A stretch of 64,000 nt of DNA from Occallatibacter gabretensis (GCF_001449115.1 NZ_LAIJ01000009.1:2114114-2178113), one strand, 5' to 3'. Counted from the stretch's first letter, positions 51,563-60,919 are shown. Notes: generated from the sequence alone by a model not told the origin. A program made the numbers and translations.

Positions 51563-52258
51563 ATGAGCAAGGAAACTCAGAACAGCAATTCAAATCTCGA
51601 TCTTTCATTGCCGGTTCCGGAGGGCGCTGAGGAGTTCAAGCGCACGATGACGAACCTGCTGGATGGCAAAGAGAAGGATGAGGCGACGGTGGAGCTCGCG
51701 TTTGAGGGTCAGGATGGGATGTTCGACCTGATTGCGGCGAAGCTGTACAGCATTGCTTCGATGCTGGTGGGCGAAGGCGAAGAGAGCATTCAGCTTGTTG
51801 AGACTGCAATTGCGGACTCCGAGGTGACCTGCTGCCAGAATGCGGCTCAGGCGGGGTTGAGCAGCAAGCGGGTGCTGGCGCGCGAGGCTCTGACGCAGAT
51901 TTCGGCGCGAGATGTGGATGCGCTGGCTTTTCCTGAGGACCTGGCGCATGCGCAGACCTGTATTGAAGACGACGACCTGGATGCGGCCAGCGAGCATGGC
52001 GAGGAGTTTGAGCGGGCGATTGCCGGGCCAGACCGGGAGCGCGTGCGGACCTGGCTGGAGAGCCTGCCGGCGGCGATGCGGGTGATCTTTACGCTGCGGG
52101 CCGTGGCGGGGATTCCCGCGGGCGAGACGGCGGCGCTGCTGGCGGCTTATGGCGGACCGAAGGGTGCGGGCTGGACGGCGGATGCGGTGAGAGAGCTGTT
52201 TCAGCAGGCGCTTTGCGGGCTGGCTTCGCAGCTTTTGCAGGATGGAATCAAGAGCTAA
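51563..52258 (+). CDS. Protein with degenerate sigma-70-like region
   Basis: 231 residues from ATG 51563 (AAGGAG 10 nt upstream). A polar N-terminus is followed by an acidic helical domain. The C-terminal part (VRTWLESLPAAMRVIFTLRA, AVRELFQQALCGLASQLLQ, about 160-228) has the spacing of sigma-70 region 4, where LP..R..F/L is followed by a helix-turn-helix, but the loop AAYGGPKGAGWTADA is unusual and the recognition helix is poor in basic residues. DNA binding is therefore doubtful. Several cysteines (TCCQNAAQ, AQTCIEDD, ALCGLA) are noteworthy. Confidence 0.6.
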   Translation: MSKETQNSNSNLDLSLPVPEGAEEFKRTMTNLLDGKEKDEATVELAFEGQDGMFDLIAAKLYSIASMLVGEGEESIQLVETAIADSEVTCCQNAAQAGLSSKRVLAREALTQISARDVDALAFPEDLAHAQTCIEDDDLDAASEHGEEFERAIAGPDRERVRTWLESLPAAMRVIFTLRAVAGIPAGETAALLAAYGGPKGAGWTADAVRELFQQALCGLASQLLQDGIKS

Positions 52259-52588
52259 GGAACAGGGACCGAGGGAGCGATAAAGACAAAAGTGAGTTGG
52301 CTTTTGTGGTATTCCAGGTTTCAAAAGCGGGACCTGGGGCACCCGATGGTTGTGGTCAAACTTGCGAAAAGCAAAAGCAAGAACAACCGCAGGTCCTTCG
52401 ACTCGTTTCAAGCTCTGCTTGAAACTTCGCTCAGGGTGACAAATTTGGGGTGAAGCTGGGCTAATTGCTGGTCTCCGATAAACTATTTTCAGAACCTTCG
52501 AGGCGGGCGGGTGCATCTGTAGAGAAGCACACGATTTTAAGGGAATTCAGCCTGCGGTCTTTTGCGCAAATCAGGTCGAAAATCATTG
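52259..52588. other. Intergenic region with repeats before tolC
   Basis: About 330 nt. It contains the 15-mer shared with 44601-44615 (at 52331-52345) and a dispersed repeat copy (52389-52440). The tolC-hlyD promoter should lie in the last 150 nt, but none is obvious. Confidence 0.5.
52389..52440. repeat. Dispersed GCAGG..GGATGA repeat, copy 4
   Basis: GCAGGTCCTTCGACTC to CGCTCAGGGTGAC; the interior hairpin pairs GTTTCAAG with CTTGAAAC around TCTG. Confidence 0.75.
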
Positions 52589-54034
52589 ATGCCGTTAGAG
52601 AATTCAAGAAAGTTTAGGGTTGGTCCCTGTGCCTGCGCTGTTTTTGCGGCGCTGATGCTGGGGAGCCTGTCTGCCGGAGTTGCCGGGGCGCAAACGACGC
52701 CGACCGCTGCCGGGCCGACGGCGCAGAGTTTCCAGGGCAGCGTGGCGGAAGGTACGGCCAACGGACAGGTGATGGATCTGACGCTGGATGACGCGATTCA
52801 GCGCGGTCTGCGGACGAACCTGGGCGTGATTTTGAGTGGTACACAGACGGCATCGGCCAAGGGGCAGCGGCTGAGCCAGTTGCAGAACCTGCTGCCGTCG
52901 GTGGATGCGTCCTTCAAGGAAAGCTATCAGCAGGTGGATCTGGCTGCGGAGGGTATCCGGTTTCCGGGCTTTCCGACAATCATCGGACCGTATGGATTTA
53001 CGGACATTCGCGCTTCGCTGACGTGGAGCCTGGTGGATGTGAAATCGCTGAGGAGCTACATTGCGGCGAAGCACAACTTTGCGGCGGCGCAGCTGACTGC
53101 GGATGACGCGAAGCAGATGGTGATTCTGACGGTCGGCAATGCGTACCTGCTGGTGGTGGCCGATGAGACGGAAGTGGCCAGCGTGCAGGCGCAGGTGACG
53201 ACGTCCAAGGTTTCACTGGACCAGGCGGTTGCGAACCACGAGGCAGGCACGGCTCCGAAGATTGATGAGCTGCGGGCGCGTGTGGATTACCAGACGCTGG
53301 AGCAGCAGTTGATCAGCGCGCAGAATGCTCTGGAGAAGGACCGGCTGTCGCTGGCGCGGACGATTGGATTGCCGCTGGACCAGAAGTTCAATGTGGCGGA
53401 CAGGGCTCCGTATGCGGCGTTTGACGAGATTGATTTGAATGCTGCGCTAAAGCAGGCGCATGTGGATCGCAAAGACCTGGCGGCGATGGTGGAGCAGACG
53501 AAAGCCGCTGAGTTGCAACGCAAGGCTGCGACGGCGGAGCGCTTTCCAATGTTGAAAGTGGATGCGGATTATGGCGACATTGGCGTGAATGTCGGCAACT
53601 CGCATGGAACGGTGGATGCGTCGGGCAACTTCAGCGTGCCGGTGTTCAAGGAATTCGGAATTCGCGGCGATGAGCAGCAGGCGCAGAGCCAGCTCGATAC
53701 GGCGAAGGCGCAGTTGAGTGACAAGAACGCGCAGGTGGATGCCGATGTGCGCGATGCGCTGCTGGATATTGAGAGCGCGCAGAAGCAGGTGGAAGTGGCG
53801 AAGTCCAATGTGGATTTGGCGAGCGAGGCATTGAGCGAGGCTCAGCAGCGCTACAAGGCCGGAGTGAGTGACAACCTGCCGGTGAGCCAGGCGGAGCAGT
53901 CCGTAGCACAGGCCAACGATCAGTATGTAAGCAGCTTGTACCGGCACAATGTGGCGAAGCTGAGTCTGGCGCGCTCACTGGGCGCGGCCGGGCAGTACAA
54001 GACTTATCTGGAAGGCAAGCAGGGAGGAAAGTAA
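52589..54034 (+). CDS. TolC-family outer-membrane efflux protein
   Basis: 481 residues from ATG 52589 (a TTG at 52562 is less likely). A signal peptide (AVFAALMLGSLSAGVAGAQ) is followed by two OEP repeats. The first begins LTLDDAIQRGLRTNLGVILS and runs through long coiled-coil helices; the second begins near DEIDLNAALKQAHVDRKDL and ends with ALSEAQQRYKAGVSDNLPVS and SLYRHNVAKLSLARSLGA. It forms a trimeric outer-membrane tunnel for efflux. It is 1 nt from the adaptor gene downstream, so they form an operon. Confidence 0.93.
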   Translation: MPLENSRKFRVGPCACAVFAALMLGSLSAGVAGAQTTPTAAGPTAQSFQGSVAEGTANGQVMDLTLDDAIQRGLRTNLGVILSGTQTASAKGQRLSQLQNLLPSVDASFKESYQQVDLAAEGIRFPGFPTIIGPYGFTDIRASLTWSLVDVKSLRSYIAAKHNFAAAQLTADDAKQMVILTVGNAYLLVVADETEVASVQAQVTTSKVSLDQAVANHEAGTAPKIDELRARVDYQTLEQQLISAQNALEKDRLSLARTIGLPLDQKFNVADRAPYAAFDEIDLNAALKQAHVDRKDLAAMVEQTKAAELQRKAATAERFPMLKVDADYGDIGVNVGNSHGTVDASGNFSVPVFKEFGIRGDEQQAQSQLDTAKAQLSDKNAQVDADVRDALLDIESAQKQVEVAKSNVDLASEALSEAQQRYKAGVSDNLPVSQAEQSVAQANDQYVSSLYRHNVAKLSLARSLGAAGQYKTYLEGKQGGK

Positions 54035-54035
54035 C

Positions 54036-55262
54036 GTGGCGGATACACCGAAAAATCCCGCGGAGGAGCAGCAGCAGACGGAGTCCGCGCCGCCGAAGAA
54101 GAGCCGCAGGGGAATCATCATCGTGGTTCTGTTGGTTGTGGCCGTGGCTGCGCTTGGGTTCTGGTGGCACTCCACCTATTTTGAAGATACGGATGATGCG
54201 CAGGTGAGCGGTCACCTGATCCAGATCAGCGCGCGCATCCAAGGCCAGGTGGCGAAGGTCTACGTGGATGAGAACCAGTTTATTCATAAGGGCGATCCGA
54301 TTGTGGACCTGGACCCGCGTGACTTTCAGGTAGCGGTGGAGAATGCGCAGGCTGCCCTGGCGAGCGCGCAGGCGAATGCCTCGGCGGCGAATGTCAATGT
54401 GCCGATCACGGACATCAACACGGGTGCGAATTTACGTTCGGCGGGCGCGGATGTATCGGGCGCGAGCGCAACTGTGCAGCAGGCGCGCGGGCAGCTTGAT
54501 GCAGCCAATGCGCAGGTGCTGCAGGCTGCGGCGAACAATACGAAGGCGCAGCAGGACCTGGAGCGCTACAAGCCGCTGGTAGAGAAGGATGTGATCAGCA
54601 AGCAGCAATACGACGCTGTTGTGGCTGCTGCGGCGGCTGCCCAGGCAACGCTGACGAGCTCGCAGGCGAGCGCCGCGGCGGCGAAGGATGCCGTGGGAGT
54701 GGCGCAGCAGCGACAGGCTTCAGCAAATGCGCTGTTGAAGTACGCTGAGACGGGTCCGCAGCAGGTGGCGGTGCAGAGTGCAAAGGCCAAGCAGGCGGTG
54801 GCGCAGGTGCAGGCGGCGCAGGCGCAACTGGACCAGGCGAAGCTGAACCTGAGCTATGCGAAGATTGTGGCTCCTGAAGATGGGATTGTGACGCGGAAGA
54901 ACGTTGAGCTCAACCAGAATGTTTCCGTTGGCCAAAACCTGCTGACGCTGGTGAGCCTGAGCGATATCTGGATCACGGCGAACTTCAAGGAGACGCAACT
55001 GAAGCAGATGCACAAGGGCCAGCATGTGGAGGTTGCCATCGATGCTACGGGGAAGAAGTACTCCGCTGTAGTGACGCAGGTTGGCGGCGCGACGGGCTCG
55101 GTGCTTTCGCTGTTTCCTCCAGAGAATGCTACGGGCAACTATGTGAAGGTGGTTCAGAGAATTCCGGTTCGGCTTGATTTTACGAATTTGAAGGATGAGG
55201 ATCCGAACCATGAGCTTAGGCCGGGGTTGAGTGTTGAGCCTAAGGTGAGGGTTAAGGACTAA
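54036..55262 (+). CDS. HlyD/EmrA-type membrane-fusion adaptor
   Basis: 408 residues from GTG 54036, with AGGGAGG upstream and only 1 nt after the tolC stop. One N-terminal membrane helix (GIIIVVLLVVAVAALGFWW) anchors it. The biotinyl-lipoyl half-domains (ISARIQGQVAKVYVDENQFI; ILVAPEDG-like IVAPEDGIVTRKNV) flank a long Ala/Gln-rich coiled coil (about 90-255). A beta-barrel domain follows (VSLSDIWITANFKETQLKQM, PVRLDFTNLKDEDPNHELRPGLS), as in EmrA. The expected inner-membrane pump (EmrB/DHA2 or ABC) is not encoded next to it. Confidence 0.93.
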   Translation: MADTPKNPAEEQQQTESAPPKKSRRGIIIVVLLVVAVAALGFWWHSTYFEDTDDAQVSGHLIQISARIQGQVAKVYVDENQFIHKGDPIVDLDPRDFQVAVENAQAALASAQANASAANVNVPITDINTGANLRSAGADVSGASATVQQARGQLDAANAQVLQAAANNTKAQQDLERYKPLVEKDVISKQQYDAVVAAAAAAQATLTSSQASAAAAKDAVGVAQQRQASANALLKYAETGPQQVAVQSAKAKQAVAQVQAAQAQLDQAKLNLSYAKIVAPEDGIVTRKNVELNQNVSVGQNLLTLVSLSDIWITANFKETQLKQMHKGQHVEVAIDATGKKYSAVVTQVGGATGSVLSLFPPENATGNYVKVVQRIPVRLDFTNLKDEDPNHELRPGLSVEPKVRVKD

Positions 55263-55283
55263 GGACGAGTGACGAAGGACGAG

Positions 55284-55313
55284 AGGGCCGGCGAAAGCCG
55301 GCCCTTTGATTTT
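55284..55313 (+). terminator. Intrinsic terminator after HlyD gene
   Basis: AGGGCCGGC pairs with GCCGGCCCT around GAAA, then TTTGATTTT. It ends the tolC-hlyD operon. Confidence 0.8.
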
Positions 55314-55368
55314 CTGCGGAACAGAAGATAGGGTTGTGGCGTATTGCGGGTTGGGTGAGAGGTGACGT

Positions 55369-56835
55369 GTGCGCGGAAAAACTTTGATGATGTGGATGCT
55401 TGGGGCGGGAGTTTGTGTTGGGTACGCTGGGATGGCAGTGGCGCAGGGAACGCCAGAGGTTCAGAAGCGAATTGCAGCGATTGAGAACTGCGTGCCGCCG
55501 ACGGTGTTGATCAGGAATGGTCCGGAGCCGTGTCCGACGCTGGCGAAGCGGATGGCGGAACTGCATGTGCCCGGTGTGAGCATCGCTGTGGTGCACAAGG
55601 GAGCGATTGAGTGGGCGAAGGGGTATGGGGTTCGGCAGACGGGCGGTGAGCCGGTGAATGCTGACACGGTTTTTCAGGCGGGGTCGATCAGTAAGCCCGT
55701 GGCCGCCCTGGCTGCGCTGCATCTTGTAGAACAGGGCAAGCTTTCGCTCGATGCGGATATCAATACAGAACTGACAAGCTGGAAGCTGCCGCCGAGTGAC
55801 GCTGCGCCGGGTGCGACGGTTACGCTGCGTGAGCTGCTTACGCATACGGCGGGAATGACGGTGCATGGTTTTCCTGGTTATGAGGCTGGGGTTCAAGTGC
55901 CCACGCTTGTGCAGGTGTTGAATGGCGAGAAGCCTGCGAATACGGATGCGATTCGCGTGGATAGCGCGCCAGGGAAGAACTGGCGGTACTCCGGCGGCGG
56001 ATTTACGGTGATGCAGCAGATGGCGGTGGATGCGGCGAAGGAGCCATTCCCGAAGCTGCTGCATGATACGGTGCTGGCGCCGATTGGCATGAGCCGTAGC
56101 ACATATGAACAGCCACTGCCTGCGGATCGTTTGAAGAATGCCGCAATGCCGTACAACGACGATGGCACGCCGGTGAAGGGTGGGCCGCATACGTATCCGG
56201 AGATGGCGGCTGCGGGATTGTGGACGACGCCTTCGGATTTATGCCGGTACATTCTGGAGGTGCAGAATTCGCTGGCTGGGAAGACGAATCATGTTTTATC
56301 GCAGTCGATGACGGAGAAGATGCTGACTGGCGGAATGGGAGGTTGGGGGCTTGGCGTTCAGCTTGGCGGCGCGGCGGGGAATCCGTGGTTTTCGCATGGT
56401 GGCGTGAATGCGGGTTACGAGAGCCTGTTTGTTGCCTACGACAAGGATGGCGATGGCGCAGTGGTGATGACGAATGCTCAGGGCGGAACGCGGCTTGCCG
56501 ATGAGGTGATGCATGCGATTGCGGCGGTGTATGACTGGCCGGATTACAGGCCTGTGGAACGCACGATTGTGAAGGTGGATCCGACGGTTCTGGCGAAGTA
56601 TGTGGGGACGTATGAGCTTTCGCCGGACTTCAGCATTGTGTTCACGCTGGAAGGAAATCAGTTGATGACGCAGGCGACGCATCAGCCCAAGTTTCCGGTG
56701 TATCCGGAGTCAGAGACGAAGTTCTTTCTGACGGTGGTGGATGCTGAGGTGGAGTTTGTGAAGGATGACAAGGGGCAGATTAGCTATGCCATTTTGCATC
56801 AGGGTGGGCAGGATCATAAGGCTGTGCGGAAGTAG
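55369..56835 (+). CDS. Serine beta-lactamase-like hydrolase (class C fold)
   Basis: 488 residues from GTG 55369 (AGAGGTGA upstream). A signal peptide (MWMLGAGVCVGYAGMAVAQ) exports it. The beta-lactamase/esterase fold shows GVSIAVVHKGAIEWAKGYG, the nucleophile in FQAGSISKPVAALAALHLVE (SISK), the second motif in WRYSGGGFTVMQQM (YSG), and HGGVNAGYESLFVAYD as the third-motif region (HGG). A C-terminal lipocalin-like domain (YVGTYELSPDFSIVFTLEG, about 405-480) is typical of the stand-alone serine hydrolases of this group, which act on peptides or esters. A penicillinase role is not implied. Confidence 0.9.
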   Translation: MRGKTLMMWMLGAGVCVGYAGMAVAQGTPEVQKRIAAIENCVPPTVLIRNGPEPCPTLAKRMAELHVPGVSIAVVHKGAIEWAKGYGVRQTGGEPVNADTVFQAGSISKPVAALAALHLVEQGKLSLDADINTELTSWKLPPSDAAPGATVTLRELLTHTAGMTVHGFPGYEAGVQVPTLVQVLNGEKPANTDAIRVDSAPGKNWRYSGGGFTVMQQMAVDAAKEPFPKLLHDTVLAPIGMSRSTYEQPLPADRLKNAAMPYNDDGTPVKGGPHTYPEMAAAGLWTTPSDLCRYILEVQNSLAGKTNHVLSQSMTEKMLTGGMGGWGLGVQLGGAAGNPWFSHGGVNAGYESLFVAYDKDGDGAVVMTNAQGGTRLADEVMHAIAAVYDWPDYRPVERTIVKVDPTVLAKYVGTYELSPDFSIVFTLEGNQLMTQATHQPKFPVYPESETKFFLTVVDAEVEFVKDDKGQISYAILHQGGQDHKAVRK

Positions 56836-56850
56836 TGGGGAGTGCAGTAT

Positions 56851-56887
56851 CAAAAGGGCCGGCGAGATGCCGGCCCTTTTGATTTTT
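56851..56887. terminator. Bidirectional intrinsic terminator
   Basis: CAAAAGGGCCGGC pairs with GCCGGCCCTTTTG, then ATTTTT. It separates the converging serine hydrolase and VWA genes and is nearly the same sequence as the terminator at 55284-55313. Confidence 0.85.
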
Positions 56888-56895
56888 GGGCGTAG

Positions 56896-58143
56896 TCAGT
56901 TTTGTGGTGGGGCGATGGCTGGAGGATCAATCCAGTAGGTTGTGCGGGCTGTGATTTCGAGGCTGGAGTAATTCGGTGCGTGGAGGGTTAGGGTGTGCAA
57001 GCCGGGGTGGGGATTTTGTGGATAGAAGCTGAGGACGTAGCGATTGGGAACGTGGTTGGAGATGGTGGAAAGATAGCCTTCGAGCTCTTTGGGGTTGGAG
57101 AGGTGGAAGTATTCGCCGCCGGTCATGTGGGCTACGGTTTCGGGGATGTTGGTCTTCATGCCGTCGACTGCGGCGATGGCTGCCATCTTGGCGAAGGCGA
57201 GCGGTGGAGCTAGCTGCGTGAGGCAGTCATAGGCTTGAATCCATTTGTTGTGGGTGGCGTCGGGATCGGGATTGGGGTCTTTACCCATGCAGCCGTGGGG
57301 CGGGTTGGGGTGATGGTTTTCGAGGCTGAGGATGCCGCTTGGGCGGCCGCTGGGTTGCGTGGGGAGCTCGCGGGCGGCGTAGTGCACGGCTTCTGATTTT
57401 CCTGTGGAGAAACCGATGCTGTAGATGGTGGTGTTGGTGTCGGTGACGGCGCGGACGGCTCGCTGGATGGTGGTGGTGCTGCCGCGGTCGAGGGTTTCAC
57501 TGATGAGCAGGATGGCGCGGCGATAGATGGGTGGCTGATCGCGGAGCAGATCGACGGCGTAGGTGAGGCTGTCGAGGATGGCTGCACCGTTGTCGCCGAG
57601 TGGGATGTCGTAAATATGATTGGGGCCGGTGCAGTTGTTGTAATGATGCTGGCGGGTGCAGCCGGGTTGGAGGCTGCGGAGTGCGTCGATGGCTTCGTCG
57701 GTGTCAGAGGTGAAGCTTTGCAGCAGATGCGGCTGGCTGTCGAAGGTGACGACGGCGACCTGATGATAGACGTTGCCGACGATGGAGGTGAGCATGGGCG
57801 CGAGCGGCGGCGCGAGTGTGTCGTAGTTTTGGAATTCGCGTGCGCCTGCGCCGCCGATTTCGAGGACGACGACGAGGGCTAGTGGCTCGTTGTCGGTGTC
57901 CTGCTGGAGCGAGAGCTTTTGTGGAGCTCCGTCGTCGGTGAGGAGGAAGTCGTTGGCGGTGAGAGTGTAGACGTTGGCGCCGGATTTGTTGCGGACGAGG
58001 GCCGGGACCAGGACGAGATTAGTTTGTACGGTGAGTGCGGGGCTTTGAGGATTGGATGGGGCGGGGGATTGGGTGAAGGCGAGTTGGGTTGCGAGTGCGA
58101 GTGCAGATAAGGCGATGCGCGGAAATGTGGGTCGCGTTTTCAA
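56896..58143 (-). CDS. VWA-domain protein, acidobacterial type
   Basis: 415 residues with a signal peptide (PRIALSALALATQLAFTQ). TVQTNLVLVPALVRNKSG and NDFLLTDDGAPQKLSLQQD precede the VWA core (LALVVVLEIGGAG replaces the usual DxSxS, about 90-103), with RRAILLISETLDRGST near 208-223 and TTIYSIGFSTGKSEAVHY. The C-terminal part has HMTGGEYFHLSNPKELEGYL and NRYVLSFYPQNPHPGLHTL. This is the VWFA-related family expanded in Acidobacteria. The MIDAS metal motif is degenerate, so metal-dependent ligand binding is doubtful. Role unknown. Confidence 0.88.
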   Translation of the reverse strand: MKTRPTFPRIALSALALATQLAFTQSPAPSNPQSPALTVQTNLVLVPALVRNKSGANVYTLTANDFLLTDDGAPQKLSLQQDTDNEPLALVVVLEIGGAGAREFQNYDTLAPPLAPMLTSIVGNVYHQVAVVTFDSQPHLLQSFTSDTDEAIDALRSLQPGCTRQHHYNNCTGPNHIYDIPLGDNGAAILDSLTYAVDLLRDQPPIYRRAILLISETLDRGSTTTIQRAVRAVTDTNTTIYSIGFSTGKSEAVHYAARELPTQPSGRPSGILSLENHHPNPPHGCMGKDPNPDPDATHNKWIQAYDCLTQLAPPLAFAKMAAIAAVDGMKTNIPETVAHMTGGEYFHLSNPKELEGYLSTISNHVPNRYVLSFYPQNPHPGLHTLTLHAPNYSSLEITARTTYWIDPPAIAPPQN

Positions 58144-58286
58144 ACGGGCCTCGGCTTGTGCAGTCGTTTCCAGCTTAGACGTTGGCAGTGTGCCGAGCGT
58201 GATTAGGTTCCCGGTTTTGTTTTTAGCGGGTTAGCTGCGCTTCGCGCGATGGCGAGTTGGCAAGTTAGCCCTATAATCTTGCCATT

Positions 58287-60797
58287 ATGCAGACGTTTCT
58301 TCGCAATCTTCGCTTTGCGGTGCGCGTGTTTCGGCAGAACAAGGGTTTTACTGCGGCTGTGGTGCTGACGCTGGCGCTGGGGATTGGTGCGAACACAGCG
58401 ATTTTTACAGTGATGGATGCGCTGCTGCTGAGGCCGTTTGCGTTTCGTGCGCCGGAGCGGCTGGTGAGCGTGTCGACGCATGATGAGACGCAGGATCGCG
58501 GGATCAACCTGACGCGGTATGAGATGCTGCGCGATCACAACCACTCGTTTGAGGGTGTGGCGGTTTGGGCTGGGGATACGCTGAATCTTTCTGGCAACGG
58601 AACTGGTGCGAGTGAGCCTGCGCAGGTGCAAGTGGCGCGTGTTTCTGCTAATTTCTTTTCTCTGCTTGGAGTGACGCCGCAGTTGGGGCGGGCGTTCAGC
58701 GAGGAGGAGGCGCGGCCTGAGGGCAAGGCTGTGGTGATGTTGAGCGATTCGCTGTGGCGAGAGCGGTTTCATGCCGATCCGCAGGTGATTGGGCAGACGA
58801 TTCAGCTGGATTCGACGGCAGCGACGGTGGTTGGCGTGATGCCGAGGGGGATGCGGTTTCCGATTATGGGCGAGCCTGCGGTGTGGACGCCGAGGTACTT
58901 TGAGTTTTCGCTGTTTCCGCCGGCGCGGCTGCGGCAGGGAGTGGGGTATCTGAATATCATTGCGCGGCTGAGGGATGGGGTGACGCTGGCGGGCGCGAAT
59001 GCTGAGCTGGCGGTGGTGAATGAGCAGTATCGCAAGCAAAATGGCGCCATGCCGGATGCGGATAAAAATATTGTGCTGGCGGCGAAGGGGCTGCGGGATG
59101 AGGCTGTGGGCGACATGCGCAGCAAGGTGCTGATGCTGGCTTGCGCAGTGGGCGTGGTGCTGCTGATTGCGTGCGCGAATGTTGCGGGGCTGATGCTGTC
59201 GCGGGCGATTTCACGCAGGAGCGAGATGGCGGTGCGGACTGCTCTGGGTGCTCGGCGCGGGACGATTGTGGCGCAGTTGCTGACGGAGAGTTTGCTGCTG
59301 GCGCTGGTGGCGGGTGTGCTGGGAGCGGGGCTGGGATGGGCGGCTACACGGGCGCTGGCTGCGTGGGGTGCGGATGAGCTGCCGGATGGTTTTTCGCTGA
59401 CGATGGATTGGCGGGTGTTTGTGTTTACGCTGGGTGTTTCCGCCTTGGCGGGGATTCTGTTTGGGATTGTGCCGGCGCTGCAACTGGCGCGTGTGGATTT
59501 GAATTCGACGCTGCGCGAAGAAGGGCGCGGTGCTTCTGCCGGGCGTGGGCGCGTGCGGATGAAGGACGCGCTGGTGGTGGGGCAGGTGGCGTTGAGCTTG
59601 ATGCTGTTGATTGGCGCGGGGCTGCTGATGCGGAGCTTTGTGCGGCTGATGCGGGTGGAGACGGGCTTTGATGCCGAGAATGTGCTGACGATGGGGGTTT
59701 CGCTTTCGACGCAGCGGTATGGGGATGCGGGGAAGCAGACGGCGTTTTTTGATGAGGTGCTGCGGAGGGTGCAGGCATTGCCCGGCGTGAGGAGCGCGGC
59801 GGTTTCCGCGGCGCTGCCGATGGCATGGATGCGGATGTCTCCGGTGCTGGCCAAGGGGCAGCCGGATGTGCCGTTGGGGCAGAGGCCGTTTGTGGATATT
59901 GAAGCGGTGAGCCCGGAGTGGTTTGAGACGATGCGCGTGCCGCTGATCGAGGGGCGCGCATTCACAAATGCAGACACGGGGGCAAGGGATATGGCGGGCC
60001 ACGGGCAGCCGACTGGCTCCGGGCAAACGCCGGCGGCAAACAGTGCGGGGGCTTCGCCGCATGTGGTGATCGTGAATGAGGCGTTTGTGCGGCGGTTCTG
60101 GGGCGGGCAAAATTCGGGGCCTGATCCGCTGACGCAGACAGTGCTGATTGGCCGCATTCCGGAGCCGGCGCAGGTGGTGGGTGTGGCGGCGGATGTGAAG
60201 AACAAAGGGCTGGCGGAGGATACGCAGCCGGAGGTATATGTGCCGTTTGCGCAACTGCCTTGGGGCAAGATGAATCTGCTGGTGCGGACGGCGATGAAGC
60301 CGGAGGCGATGGCGGAGAGTATTCGCGCGCAGGTGGCGGCGGTGGATGCGGACCAGCCGGTGACGAAGGTGCGGACTGTGACGCAGTTGATGAGCGAGCA
60401 GAGGGCACAGCCGCGGTTTCTGCTGGCGGTGGTGGGGGTGTTTTCAGGGACGGCGCTGGTGCTGGCGCTGATCGGGATTTACAGCATGCTATCGTATGCG
60501 GTGGCAGAGCGGCGGAAAGAATTTGGGATTCGCATGGTGCTGGGTGCGAGGCGCGTGGATATTTTGCGGCTGGTAATGCGGCATGGGTTTGTGCTTGCCG
60601 CTGCGGGGGTTGGAGTGGGGCTGATTGCGGCGTTTGCGCTGGTGCGGTTGATGGGGTCCATGCTGTACAAGACGGGCGAGCATGATGTGCTGACTTTTGC
60701 GGCGGCTCCTGTGGTGTTTCTGGTAGTAGCACTGGTGGCGGCCTGGATGCCGGCGAGGCGGGCTACGCGGGTTAGTCCGATGGAGACGCTGCGGTGA
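58287..60797 (+). CDS. Duplicated MacB/FtsX-type permease (ADOP family)
   Basis: 836 residues. Two similar halves each hold a periplasmic MacB-core domain and FtsX membrane helices. Half one: RNLRFAVRVFRQNKGFTAAV, LGIGANTAIFTVMDALLLRP, helices from about 280 (VGVVLLIACANVAGLMLSRA) with MAVRTALGARRGTIVAQL. Half two: KDALVVGQVALSLMLLIGAG, and at the C-terminus IGIYSMLSYAVAERRKEFGI, MVLGARRVDILRL, ARRATRVSPMETLR. Such 800-residue permeases are abundant in Acidobacteria and often lack an adjacent ATPase, as here. They probably act in efflux or envelope transport. The start at 58287 follows a TATAAT-like patch. Confidence 0.92.
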   Translation: MQTFLRNLRFAVRVFRQNKGFTAAVVLTLALGIGANTAIFTVMDALLLRPFAFRAPERLVSVSTHDETQDRGINLTRYEMLRDHNHSFEGVAVWAGDTLNLSGNGTGASEPAQVQVARVSANFFSLLGVTPQLGRAFSEEEARPEGKAVVMLSDSLWRERFHADPQVIGQTIQLDSTAATVVGVMPRGMRFPIMGEPAVWTPRYFEFSLFPPARLRQGVGYLNIIARLRDGVTLAGANAELAVVNEQYRKQNGAMPDADKNIVLAAKGLRDEAVGDMRSKVLMLACAVGVVLLIACANVAGLMLSRAISRRSEMAVRTALGARRGTIVAQLLTESLLLALVAGVLGAGLGWAATRALAAWGADELPDGFSLTMDWRVFVFTLGVSALAGILFGIVPALQLARVDLNSTLREEGRGASAGRGRVRMKDALVVGQVALSLMLLIGAGLLMRSFVRLMRVETGFDAENVLTMGVSLSTQRYGDAGKQTAFFDEVLRRVQALPGVRSAAVSAALPMAWMRMSPVLAKGQPDVPLGQRPFVDIEAVSPEWFETMRVPLIEGRAFTNADTGARDMAGHGQPTGSGQTPAANSAGASPHVVIVNEAFVRRFWGGQNSGPDPLTQTVLIGRIPEPAQVVGVAADVKNKGLAEDTQPEVYVPFAQLPWGKMNLLVRTAMKPEAMAESIRAQVAAVDADQPVTKVRTVTQLMSEQRAQPRFLLAVVGVFSGTALVLALIGIYSMLSYAVAERRKEFGIRMVLGARRVDILRLVMRHGFVLAAAGVGVGLIAAFALVRLMGSMLYKTGEHDVLTFAAAPVVFLVVALVAAWMPARRATRVSPMETLR

Positions 60798-60919
60798 GGT
60801 GTTTCGGCGGCTGAAGTTGTGCCCTGTTTGAAGCTCATGGTTGGCGGGAGTGCTATCCCACATCCCAACTCCAGGGATGTGGGGCACCCGTTGCTTTGTG
60901 GAACCAACGAAATGCAAAA

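Noticed and set aside
51563..52258. Calling the sigma-like protein a functional ECF sigma factor
   Set aside because: Region 2 is missing and the region-4 recognition helix lacks basic residues, so promoter binding is not supported.
52559..52588. Upstream TTG start for the TolC-family gene
   Set aside because: The ATG at 52589 gives a normal signal peptide directly at the N-terminus; the TTG adds nine residues without a better ribosome site.
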